Assembly (NCBI GenBank): GCA_013388745.1
Contig: JACAER010000032.1
Location: 1 to 64,000, forward strand
Length of the DNA stretch: 64,000 nucleotides
Origin: Chloroflexota bacterium
Lineage (GTDB): Bacteria > Chloroflexota > Anaerolineae > Aggregatilineales > Phototrophicaceae
Direction: 5' to 3'
Position numbers and translations under genes: made by a program. Below the pieces are notes generated by a model. That model was not told where the DNA came from and made no database searches. It saw only the letters and a program-made list of their open reading frames with translations. Below, in pieces: positions 1 through 7,669 of the stretch (the stretch's first letter is position 1; every line of letters starts with the position of its first letter).

Positions 1-715
1 CGCCCTCCGCGCTGAAAGCCATCAGCGAGGTCGCGCCGCTGTAGGCCACCTCGCCCAGACTCACCTCGGCCTGATAATCCGTGTAGTAGGTGTCTTCCGC
101 TTCGAAGCCCTGTACAGTCGTCAGAATGTAGCGCATCGGCACTTCTTCCTCCGCGCCCAGGGGTTCGCCAGCCACCGCGACCAGGTCGTCGAAATAGTAG
201 ACGCCCGCCGCGAACATCGTGAACTGCACACTGACAATAGCCGTCAGGTCAATGCCCGTGTAAGTCATGAGGTTCAAACACATCGTGACCCACTCGTTCT
301 GGCTGGTGCGCGGGTTGACCCCCACGCCGTCGTTATCTGTCCAGCGTTCGGTGCTGTCACCCGCGGCGTCCACCAGTTTCAAGCCAACGGTGTTATTGGC
401 TTCGGTGGTATCGTTGACGCCGAAGCAGACATAATTGTAGGCGCTGATGTCTACCGGAGCGTTGAGCACGCTGGCGCCGACAGTATGCCAATCGCCCTCA
501 TCGCTGGTACTCGCCAGCGCACCAGCACCGTTCTGGGCGACTTCACCGATGCTGGCGACGGCCTGATAGACATCTTCCAGCGTGACTTCGCCCTCAAAGT
601 CCTGAAGAACGAGCGGCTCGGTTGGCGGCTCCTGGGCAAAGGCCGCCGTCACGGACAGCAGTAATGCCAGCACAAAAAGACATAAAAAGCCAGAAAACTG
701 CTTGTTGACCCACAT
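1..715 (-). CDS. Secreted protein with CBM-like beta-sandwich domains (3' part outside window)
   Basis: Partial gene: the start lies at 715 and the coding frame stays open to the window edge, giving about 238 residues. The first 27 residues form a clear signal peptide ending near FAQ|EPP. The mature part carries two similar segments, each opening with a phrase of the type LQDFEGEVTLEDVYQ / VQGFEAEDTYYTDYQAEV, a layout typical of secreted beta-sandwich carbohydrate-binding modules; this family assignment is inference. A GAAAGG ribosome-binding site sits 12 nt before the ATG. The gene follows the GH30 gene on the same strand after about 100 nt, so it is probably exported together with that glycosidase. 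The catalytic part, if any, is not visible. Confidence 0.75.
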   Translation of the reverse strand, partial: MWVNKQFSGFLCLFVLALLLSVTAAFAQEPPTEPLVLQDFEGEVTLEDVYQAVASIGEVAQNGAGALASTSDEGDWHTVGASVLNAPVDISAYNYVCFGVNDTTEANNTVGLKLVDAAGDSTERWTDNDGVGVNPRTSQNEWVTMCLNLMTYTGIDLTAIVSVQFTMFAAGVYYFDDLVAVAGEPLGAEEEVPMRYILTTVQGFEAEDTYYTDYQAEVSLGEVAYSGATSLMAFSAEG

Positions 716-819
716 GTGTCGCTGCTACCTTTCTCCACACAAAAGCTCTAAAACGGATTCTTGATGTGGAACGGCTGCGCCTCTACAGCCAACGCGCGCA
801 GCGCGCCCCGAACGATGCT

Positions 820-2406
820 TTAGTTGTCCTCCGTCGTTCCGCTCCAGCGGAAACTGACGACAGCGCCGGCTGGCAAGGTATAGGTGAAATGTTGGCCACG
901 CCACTCCACCGCGAAGGCTGTATCCTGTGTGCTATGCACGACCAGCACCAGACTGCCATCGGGGTTGAGGAAGGCGACGTTTTCGGGCTGCCCATCAATG
1001 AACGATGTGGAGGCAATGCGATAGGCGCCGGGGTCAATCAGGCGGCTGAAATGGCCGAGCACGTAGTACTCGACATTGTAGGAAACAGCGGCGGTCGCCT
1101 GGTTGATGGTGACGACACCGCGGCAATCGCCACAGCCGCCATTCTGTGGACCGCTGTTTTCGTCCAGCGCGAGATTCCACAACAGCAGGCTGTTGCCCCA
1201 ATTGCGGAAATTGCCGATGCCCAGATGATGCAGATTCCAGCTCAGGTTACCCGCGAACTGCGGCGACCAATCACCGCCAGAACATTCGGTAAACCAGATG
1301 CCGACGTTGGGATGGGCGTCGCGGACGATGGATTGATTGGCGACGCTGCCACCGTAACAGTGGAAGCCAACGCCGGAGACGAAGGCTGCCGCCGCCGGGT
1401 CGGCCAGTACGGTAAGGGCGTATTGATACAAATCCCAATTGTGGTCGAAGATGACCAGGCGGGTAGAGAGACCCGCGCGCTGAAGAGCGGGACCCAGATA
1501 ATCGCGGATGAAGGCGGCCTGCGCTTCCGCCGACATACGCATCGTCGGGTAATTCGGGCTTTCGTGCATCGGTTCGTTCTGCGGTGTCAGCGTATCGATC
1601 GTGATGCCGTGTTCGGCATAAGCCTGTACGAAACGCACGAGATAATCAGCGAAAGCCTGATAATACTGCGGCAGCAGTTCGCCGCCGTGAAATTGGCCGC
1701 CGCTTTTCATCCAGGCGGGGGCGCTCCAGGGGGAGGCCATAAAGCGTAACTGCGGATTGAGGCGCTGCGCCATTTGCAGCGCAGGGATGATATAGGCTTC
1801 GTCGTAGTTGATCGAAAACTGCGTGAGCTGCGGATCAGTTTCGCCTCTGGGGAGATCGTTATAGGAATAATCGTAGAGGGCAAAATCGGAGGCGCCGATA
1901 GGAATACGCACGTAGCTGATACCGATGCCTGTGCCTTCGCGCGTAAACAGATTTTGCATGACTTCTGCGCGCTGGCGGTCGCTGAGCAGGCGCATGAGCA
2001 GCCAGGCCGACGAATCGGTCATGGCCGCGCCGAAGCCCTCCATGCGCTGATACTGCGTGCTGTCATCGACCCGAATGACATAGTGCATGTCATCGGGCGG
2101 CATGCCGGCACTAAAACGCAGGCGTGCTTCTGGGCTGAGCAGGTGCGATTGGTCGGCCAGTGTTAGCCAGACTTCGGTTTCTGGCGGCGTGTCTGTGGCG
2201 GCGGCAGGCAAAATGCGCATAGCAATCAGGCCCCACAAGCTAAAAATGAACAAGAAACGCGCCGCGCCCATGAAAAAGGTGGACCGGGAATGCAGGCGGC
2301 GCAGACGATGCATGAGAGCAAAACCCCAGCGTGCAGATGCAGCGCAGCGCCGGGAGGCCGAGGGAAGTATTCCATGCAGAGTAAAAGAAGATAAGGTTGT
2401 TTTCAT
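820..2406 (-). CDS. Secreted glycoside hydrolase family 30 (glucosylceramidase/endo-beta-glycanase type)
   Basis: A (beta/alpha)8 retaining glycosidase, about 528 residues. The acid/base glutamate is visible in LTPQNEP (around residue 278) and the nucleophile in WFTECSGG (around residue 374). The surrounding GFGAAMTDSSAW and SPWSAPAWMK phrases are typical of GH30. A beta-sandwich tail follows. The N-terminus has a long basic stretch before the hydrophobic FLFIFSLWGLIAM segment (residues 51-63), so translation may really begin at an internal Met (MHRLRR or MGAARF); none of the candidates has a strong ribosome-binding site. It lies downstream of the ROK regulator on the same strand, with its own promoter and operator-like site in between. 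The likely role is extracellular beta-glycan degradation feeding the GH1 enzyme; exact substrate unknown. Confidence 0.93.
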   Translation of the reverse strand: MKTTLSSFTLHGILPSASRRCAASARWGFALMHRLRRLHSRSTFFMGAARFLFIFSLWGLIAMRILPAAATDTPPETEVWLTLADQSHLLSPEARLRFSAGMPPDDMHYVIRVDDSTQYQRMEGFGAAMTDSSAWLLMRLLSDRQRAEVMQNLFTREGTGIGISYVRIPIGASDFALYDYSYNDLPRGETDPQLTQFSINYDEAYIIPALQMAQRLNPQLRFMASPWSAPAWMKSGGQFHGGELLPQYYQAFADYLVRFVQAYAEHGITIDTLTPQNEPMHESPNYPTMRMSAEAQAAFIRDYLGPALQRAGLSTRLVIFDHNWDLYQYALTVLADPAAAAFVSGVGFHCYGGSVANQSIVRDAHPNVGIWFTECSGGDWSPQFAGNLSWNLHHLGIGNFRNWGNSLLLWNLALDENSGPQNGGCGDCRGVVTINQATAAVSYNVEYYVLGHFSRLIDPGAYRIASTSFIDGQPENVAFLNPDGSLVLVVHSTQDTAFAVEWRGQHFTYTLPAGAVVSFRWSGTTEDN

Positions 2407-2410
2407 TAAA

Positions 2411-2423
2411 ACTTATTTTAAGT
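2411..2423. promoter_or_regulatory. ROK operator-like palindrome in GH30 leader
   Basis: ACTTATTTTAAGT is an inverted repeat with 5-bp arms around a TTT centre. It shares the 10-mer ACTTATTTTA exactly with the palindrome at the GH1 promoter (3873-3895). It sits just downstream of the predicted GH30 transcription start and immediately before the first ATG, a place where a bound repressor would block transcription. Regulation by the neighbouring ROK protein is inference. Confidence 0.5.
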
Positions 2424-2436
2424 CTTGTATAAACCT

Positions 2437-2465
2437 ATGCTATGCCATGTCATGCATCCTGTCAA
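2437..2465 (-). promoter_or_regulatory. Predicted sigma-70-type promoter of GH30
   Basis: On the minus strand a perfect TTGACA -35 (2465-2460) is followed after 17 nt by TAGCAT (2442-2437), four of six to the -10 consensus. The start of transcription would be near 2430, directly before the operator-like palindrome. Confidence 0.55.
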
Positions 2466-2517
2466 GTCATCAACATTACACGCATTATTTGCGCCAGCAG
2501 AAGATTGCCTTGGCGCT

Positions 2518-3810
2518 TCAGGCTTTTTCGTGGCGCAGAAAGCGGGCATTAGCCGACAAAAATTCGTCCAGAATGAGGCAGGCCGCCCCCATACAAATGG
2601 CATCCTGCCCTAAGTGACACAAGTCGATTTGTACGGCAGTGCGCGAGAGCGGCAGGGCGTAGCGATTCACGTGCGCGCGCAGATCGTCAAGGATAAAATC
2701 GCCGATTTCCAGGCCAGCCCAACCGCCGACGACGATCTTTTCCGGGTTAAACAGATTGACCAGGTTGGCGATAGCCGCGCCGAGATAATGGGCGGTAATA
2801 CGCAGCGTTTTCAGCGCGGCGGAGTCGCCTGCTGCGGCAGCCTGCACAATGCTGTTCAACACGGCGAGCTGGTTGTTCGCGCGCTGGTTGGCGTCCAGCA
2901 GAGGGCTGCCGGGGGCAAGCTCGCGCAAGGTGGCAATTATGCCGGGCGCGCCCGCGTAGGTTTCCAGACAGCCAAAACTGCCGCAGCGGCAGGCACGTCC
3001 ATCGAGGACAACGAGGGTATGTCCAAATTCGCCAGCGCTGTTGGTGGGGCCGCGGTAAAGACTGCCGCCGGTGATGATACCGGAGCCGATGCCTGTGCCG
3101 ATCAGCACTGTGATCAGATTGTCGTAACCGCGCCCGGCGCCAAACCACGATTCGGCCAGGGTCATGGCCTTTGCGCCGTTATCAAGATAAATAGGTCGAT
3201 CGATTTTGGCCGTCAGGAGATCACCAAAGGCGACATTTTGCCACTTCCAGATAGGCGAGGAGACCATATGCCCGCCGTTGCGCTCGACCATGCCCGGCAA
3301 ACCGATACCTACGCCAAGAATCATAGCGCGGGCTGTCGTCTGCGCAGCGACCAGTTCTTGCAACCCGGCAGCGATGTAGTCCACATAGGTTTGCGGCGCG
3401 TTGTCTTGCGCAGGCAGCAGATAACGCACCGTGTTTTGTTTGCGCAGCGCCAGATCGAACAATTCCAGTTGGATATGCGTCTCGCCCACATCAACGCCGA
3501 CGAAGCAGCCATACTGCGGGTTGACCGTCATAAGGGTGCGCGGGCGGCCTCCTTCAGATTCGACCTGTCCGATTTCGATGACGATCTCTTCTTTGAGAAG
3601 CTCCGTCACAAGATTGGTGACTGTCGCCACGCTCAACCCGGTGCGCTGGCTGAGTTCGAGGCGGCTCATCGGTCCCTCGAAGTACAGCCAGCGCAGGGCC
3701 GTTTGGCGGTTGATGGAACGCAGGTCAATCGTGCGGCGTGGGGAAGTTAAAGCGGCTTTCAAGGTCAGCCCATAGTCTTTCTTAAAGATTTTGTTCCGGC
3801 GCCAGGCCAT
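2518..3810 (-). CDS. ROK-family transcriptional regulator (XylR/NagC type)
   Basis: 430 residues. An N-terminal winged helix-turn-helix covers about residues 33-85 (RLELSQRTGLSVATVTNLV is the helix-turn-helix core), followed by a ROK sugar-kinase fold with the phosphate-like motif VGVDVGETH, the GIGLPG loop and TVLIGTGIGSGI. The ROK zinc-type motif GH-x9-CxCG-x2-GCLE is complete (GHTLVVLDGRACRCGSFGC). Such proteins normally repress sugar-use genes and release DNA on binding a sugar. It is encoded between a GH30 gene (same strand) and a divergent GH1 gene, both of which have an ACTTATTTTA-containing palindrome, so it is the probable regulator of both. No ribosome-binding site is obvious before the ATG. 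The effector sugar cannot be told; a beta-glucoside or cellobiose-type inducer is a guess from the neighbours. Confidence 0.92.
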   Translation of the reverse strand: MAWRRNKIFKKDYGLTLKAALTSPRRTIDLRSINRQTALRWLYFEGPMSRLELSQRTGLSVATVTNLVTELLKEEIVIEIGQVESEGGRPRTLMTVNPQYGCFVGVDVGETHIQLELFDLALRKQNTVRYLLPAQDNAPQTYVDYIAAGLQELVAAQTTARAMILGVGIGLPGMVERNGGHMVSSPIWKWQNVAFGDLLTAKIDRPIYLDNGAKAMTLAESWFGAGRGYDNLITVLIGTGIGSGIITGGSLYRGPTNSAGEFGHTLVVLDGRACRCGSFGCLETYAGAPGIIATLRELAPGSPLLDANQRANNQLAVLNSIVQAAAAGDSAALKTLRITAHYLGAAIANLVNLFNPEKIVVGGWAGLEIGDFILDDLRAHVNRYALPLSRTAVQIDLCHLGQDAICMGAACLILDEFLSANARFLRHEKA

Positions 3811-3863
3811 ACTGCGAAATAAATTGTGGCCCTACAGCGCAGTGAATGGCGCTAAATATTAGC

Positions 3864-3892
3864 TTGCTAGGACTTATTTTATGACATAAAAT
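3864..3892 (+). promoter_or_regulatory. Predicted promoter of the GH1 gene
   Basis: TTGCTA (3864-3869) and TAAAAT (3887-3892) are separated by exactly 17 nt. The -10 box lies inside the palindrome at 3873-3895, so promoter and operator overlap. The transcript would start near 3899 with a leader of about 38 nt. Confidence 0.5.
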
Positions 3893-3895
3893 TAG
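3873..3895. promoter_or_regulatory. ROK operator-like palindrome at GH1 promoter
   Basis: A 23-bp inverted repeat centred on A3884 with 10 of 11 complementary pairs: left half CTTATTTTATG, right half CATAAAATTAG. AT-rich palindromes of this size are typical of ROK repressor operators. It covers the spacer and -10 box of the predicted GH1 promoter and lies 63 bp in front of the divergent ROK gene, so it may control both directions. Confidence 0.6.
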
Positions 3896-3936
3896 GGTTG
3901 TCAATTCAACTCACCAACGTGAGGAGCACAGATAAA

Positions 3937-5301
3937 ATGAGTTTTCCAGAACATTTTGTTTGGGGCGCGGCGGCGGCTTCGTATCAGATCGAAGGCGCAT
4001 ATGAGGCGGACGGACGCGGGCTTTCGGTCTGGGACGCCTTCACGCATCGTCCGGGCAAAGTTTTTCGCGGGCACAGCGGCGATGTGGCCTGCGATCACTA
4101 TCATCGTTACGCGGAAGACGTGGCGCTGATGCACGAAATCGGGCTGAAGGCCTATCGGTTGTCGCTGTCGTGGTCGCGCATCCTGCCGGAGGGCGTGGGG
4201 CGCGTCAATGACAAAGGGCTGGCGTTTTATGATCGCTTGATCGACGCACTGCTGGCGAAAAATATCGAGCCGTATGTGACATTGTTTCATTGGGATTTTC
4301 CGCTGGCGCTGTATTATCGCGGCGGTTGGCTGAACCGCGATAGTTCCGATTGGTTCGCGGAGTATACGCAAGCAGTGGTGCGCAAGTTAGGTGATCGTGT
4401 GCGCTGCTGGATAACGATCAACGAGCCATCGGTGTTCACGGTGCTGGGCCACCTGACAGGTATCCATGCGCCGGGCGATCACCTTTCAGAAGCGGACGGA
4501 TTCCGCATCGCGCATCATGTGCTGATGGCGCACGGCAAAGCATCACAGACGATCCGCACAGCGCGTCCCGACAGCCAGATCAGCATGGCGGGCAACGGGC
4601 GCAGCGGGCTTCCGCAAACGACGAGCGCGGCGGATGTAGAGGCCGCGCGCCGCTACATGTTCGACACGACGCAGCCGGAATTGTGGCATCTCAACTGGTG
4701 GACAGACCCGGTAATGTTTGGCAGCTATCCGGTGGAAGGAATGAAAAGTGTCGAGGCGCTGCTGCCGGCCGGTTTCGAAAAAGACATGACGGTGATTCAC
4801 CAACCGTATGATTTCTTCGGACTGAATGTTTACGGCGGCGAGTATATCAGCGCGGACGACAACGGCCAACCCGTCACGCAGGCTAAATATATGGGTTCGC
4901 CGGTTACCATGTTTCATTGGGATGTGACGCCGGAAGTGCTATACTGGGGGCCAAAGTTCCTGTACGAACGCTATAAGTTGCCGATCGTGATTACGGAAAA
5001 CGGGCTTTCGGGTATGGATTGGGTACATCTGGACGGCAAAGTCCACGACCCACAGCGCATCGACTATACGCGGCGGCATCTGCTGCACTTCAGCCGGGCG
5101 CATGAGGACGGTGTGCCGATCGGCGGCTATTTCCACTGGTCGTTCATAGATAACTTCGAATGGGCGGAGGGTATGAAGCACCGCTTCGGCCTGATTTTTG
5201 TGGATTACCGCACGCAGAAGCGCACGCTGAAGGAGTCGGCGTACTGGTATCGCGATGTAATTCGCTCCAACGGCGCATCGCTGACAGCCGACGGGGCGTG
5301 A
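3937..5301 (+). CDS. Glycoside hydrolase family 1 beta-glucosidase
   Basis: Cytoplasmic retaining beta-glucosidase/beta-galactosidase of about 454 residues, the usual GH1 length. The N-terminus FPEHFVWGAAAASYQIEGA is the family signature. The acid/base glutamate is in TINEPS (residue 163) and the nucleophile in VITENG (residue 354). W-E-x-G-M near the end (FEWAEGMKHRFGL) forms the aglycone/glycone site. There is no signal peptide. ATG 3937 is chosen because GAGGAG lies 10 nt upstream; an in-frame TTG at 3898 falls just behind the promoter and has no ribosome-binding site. It probably hydrolyses disaccharides released outside by GH30. It is followed after 13 nt by a glycosyltransferase gene and is likely under ROK control. 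Confidence 0.96.
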   Translation: MSFPEHFVWGAAAASYQIEGAYEADGRGLSVWDAFTHRPGKVFRGHSGDVACDHYHRYAEDVALMHEIGLKAYRLSLSWSRILPEGVGRVNDKGLAFYDRLIDALLAKNIEPYVTLFHWDFPLALYYRGGWLNRDSSDWFAEYTQAVVRKLGDRVRCWITINEPSVFTVLGHLTGIHAPGDHLSEADGFRIAHHVLMAHGKASQTIRTARPDSQISMAGNGRSGLPQTTSAADVEAARRYMFDTTQPELWHLNWWTDPVMFGSYPVEGMKSVEALLPAGFEKDMTVIHQPYDFFGLNVYGGEYISADDNGQPVTQAKYMGSPVTMFHWDVTPEVLYWGPKFLYERYKLPIVITENGLSGMDWVHLDGKVHDPQRIDYTRRHLLHFSRAHEDGVPIGGYFHWSFIDNFEWAEGMKHRFGLIFVDYRTQKRTLKESAYWYRDVIRSNGASLTADGA

Positions 5302-5314
5302 TGAAACACCGCAT

Positions 5315-6607
5315 ATGACGAAAATCACGCTTGTAGCGATTGGGTCGCGCGGGGACACACAGCCCTACCTGGCACTGGCGCTCGGCTTGCAGCGGGCGGG
5401 ATATGCGGTGCGGCTGTGCGCGGGCGACAATTTTCGCGATTTTGTGATGGGGTATGGGGTCGAATTCATGCCGGTGGGCGTGGATATTCAACACTTCATC
5501 AACACGCGCATTCCACAAGTGCTGGAATCGGGGCGCAACACGCTGGCGGCCATCCGCACCGTGCTGCGCGAGGGGCTGGCTCATGCGGATTCCATGTGGG
5601 CGGGCATACAGGCGGCGTGTGAAGATGCCGATGCGATCGCCGCCAATTTTCTCGGCGTCGGCGCGGCCAATATTGCCGCCGCGCGCGGTGTGCCGATGTT
5701 TTTGCTGCACAGCACGCCGCTCATCGGCAAGACGTGGAGCGCGCCGCCGCCGACGTTCCCGCTGCGGCACACTCCGGGCTGGATGAACGCGCTGCTGCAC
5801 GAGCTGACGGAAACGCTGCTCAAGCAAGGGCTACGCGGGATGCTCAACCGCTGGCGGGCGGCGCTGAACCTGGCACCCCTGGCGCGCTGGGGCTGGCGCT
5901 TTGACGCGCTACCAGAAATCACGATTCCGATGCTGTATGGACACAGCCCGGCGGTGATCGCGCGTCCGGCGGACTGGCCCACACACTGGCATGTCACAGG
6001 TTTCTGGTTTTTGGAGACGCCGGAAACGTGGCAGCCGCCCGCCGCGTTAAGCGCATTTTTAGAGGGCGGGACGCCGCCGGTTTATATCGGCTTCGGCAGC
6101 ATGTCCGGGCGCAAGCCAGAAGCCACGACGCGGTTGGTCCTGGAAGCACTGCGGATAAGCGGGCAGAGGGGGATTCTTGCGACAGGCTGGGGCGGGCTGG
6201 CGCAAAGCGATCTGCCTGACACGGTGTACGCGCTGGAGTCTGTGCCGCACGATTGGCTGTTCCCACGTGTGGCGGCAGTGGTGCATCATGGCGGGGCGGG
6301 CACCACCGCGGCGGGGTTACGCGCGGGTGTGCCGAGCATCATTATCCCGCATTTTGGCGACCAGCCCTTTTGGGGACAGCAAGTAAAACGCCTGGACGTG
6401 GGTGTGCGCCCGATTCCACGCAAGGAGTTGACCGCTGCGCGACTGGCAGAAGCGCTGACACAGGCAACAGGCGACGTGGCACTGCGCCAGCGGGCCGCCG
6501 TGTTGGGCGAACGGATTCGCGCAGAAGATGGTGTGCAGAACGCAGTGCAGCTCATCGAGCGCTATTTGCAGTCCGCCGAACAGCACAAGGGGTACAAAAG
6601 GTTATAG
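5315..6607 (+). CDS. GT1-family glycosyltransferase (UGT/sterol glucosyltransferase-like)
   Basis: 430 residues, two Rossmann-like halves (GT-B fold). The N-terminal half begins MTKITLVAIGSRGDTQPYLA, the classic start of bacterial and fungal sterol/macrolide GT1 enzymes (GSRGDVQP). The C-terminal half has the nucleotide-sugar site: LFPRVAAVVHHGGAGTTAAG, GVPSIIIPHFGDQPFW. These enzymes move glucose or another hexose from a UDP- or dTDP-sugar to a lipid or small aglycone. It starts 13 nt after the GH1 gene and is presumably co-transcribed. The acceptor is unknown; a membrane sterol-like lipid or polyketide is possible from homology only. The start ATG 5315 has no strong ribosome-binding site, suggesting translational coupling. 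Confidence 0.9.
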   Translation: MTKITLVAIGSRGDTQPYLALALGLQRAGYAVRLCAGDNFRDFVMGYGVEFMPVGVDIQHFINTRIPQVLESGRNTLAAIRTVLREGLAHADSMWAGIQAACEDADAIAANFLGVGAANIAAARGVPMFLLHSTPLIGKTWSAPPPTFPLRHTPGWMNALLHELTETLLKQGLRGMLNRWRAALNLAPLARWGWRFDALPEITIPMLYGHSPAVIARPADWPTHWHVTGFWFLETPETWQPPAALSAFLEGGTPPVYIGFGSMSGRKPEATTRLVLEALRISGQRGILATGWGGLAQSDLPDTVYALESVPHDWLFPRVAAVVHHGGAGTTAAGLRAGVPSIIIPHFGDQPFWGQQVKRLDVGVRPIPRKELTAARLAEALTQATGDVALRQRAAVLGERIRAEDGVQNAVQLIERYLQSAEQHKGYKRL

Positions 6608-6673
6608 TCGGCTGACAGTGTACTGTGCTACAATGTAGGACAAATTTGTCACTGAGCAGACCTAAAAAACATT

Positions 6674-7585
6674 GTGACCGACGTAAGGCCGAATATCTGG
6701 CGTTTACAAGCGCAATTTGATACCAAAGGGCTGATCCAGGCGCTGAAGGATGAAGACCCCAACATCCGCAAGCGCGCGACCGCCGCGCTATATGCCTTGG
6801 GCGCGGTGGAGGCGGTATCTGCGCTGCGCGAAGCCCTTGACCGCGAAACGCACCCCGACGTGCGCGCCAGCCTCGTCACGGCATTAGCACATCTCAGCGC
6901 GGAAGATACCGCCGCGCCCGCCGCCCCGCCGGAAGAAGAGACCAATGCGGTTGAGCGCCTGCTGCAACAATTGCAAAGCGATCATCCAGAGCGCATTATT
7001 CAGGCGGCGCGCGCGCTGGGCGAACTGAAAGATAAAACCGCTGTCGAGCCGCTGGTGCTGGTCTTCCGCAGCGCGACGCTCGACGGACATGTACGGCTGG
7101 CCGCTGCCGAAGCGCTGCTGATGCTGGAAAGCGCGCCGGCAGAAGTCACCCTGTTAGGCGCGCTGCGCAGCCGCAAATGGCAGCTTCGGCGCAATGCCGC
7201 CGCGATTTTGGGACAGTTGCGCGCCGATTGGGCGGTGGTGCCTTTGGGACACGTGCTGCACGACGAGCATGATGTGGTGGCGCGCACGGCACGCGCCGCG
7301 CTCAAACGTATCGCCACGCCGGAAGCGCGCCGGATTCTGGACGCCAGCCCCGCCGAGAGCGGCGCTGACCAGCGTTCGACGAGCGAAACGCTCTCGGTCG
7401 TCGATGTACCAGACCACATGAAGCCCAGCGAGGCGCAAGCATCCCCCGAAGTCCGCGAGAAGACCAAACCCTCGCGCCCCACGAAAATGAACAACCTGGC
7501 GCTGCTCAAGCCGTCTGCCGAAAGCCAGCCACAAGGCGACGAGGAAAACACAGCAGATGCGGAAAAAGGCAGCGAAAGCACGTAG
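6674..7585 (+). CDS. HEAT-repeat (PBS-lyase type) protein
   Basis: 303 residues from a GTG start. The first 225 residues are made of roughly 30-residue HEAT-like repeats (for example GLIQALKDEDPNIRKRATAA, AVEPLVLVFRSATLDGHVRL, ALRSRKWQLRRNAAAILGQL). The C-terminal 80 residues are polar, Pro/Ser/Glu-rich and probably disordered. No signal peptide or membrane segment, so it is likely a cytoplasmic protein-protein scaffold. No partner can be named from context; neighbours are a glycosyltransferase and a secreted SH3b protein. No good ribosome-binding site precedes the GTG, and no in-frame ATG is available nearby. Confidence 0.85.
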   Translation: MTDVRPNIWRLQAQFDTKGLIQALKDEDPNIRKRATAALYALGAVEAVSALREALDRETHPDVRASLVTALAHLSAEDTAAPAAPPEEETNAVERLLQQLQSDHPERIIQAARALGELKDKTAVEPLVLVFRSATLDGHVRLAAAEALLMLESAPAEVTLLGALRSRKWQLRRNAAAILGQLRADWAVVPLGHVLHDEHDVVARTARAALKRIATPEARRILDASPAESGADQRSTSETLSVVDVPDHMKPSEAQASPEVREKTKPSRPTKMNNLALLKPSAESQPQGDEENTADAEKGSEST

Positions 7586-7669
7586 GGCCTTCTGTTAGCG
7601 CCGCCGTTTGCTATCCTGATGAAACAAGAATTGCTATACTAGGCTGTGTAGAGATCAGGAGGCACGTTT

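Noticed and set aside
766-1749. 327-codon open frame on the plus strand
   Set aside because: It is antisense to GH30, which has clear catalytic motifs; the translation is low in structure and has no ribosome-binding site.
2614-3750. 378-codon open frame on the plus strand
   Set aside because: Antisense shadow of the ROK regulator caused by GC-rich codon use.
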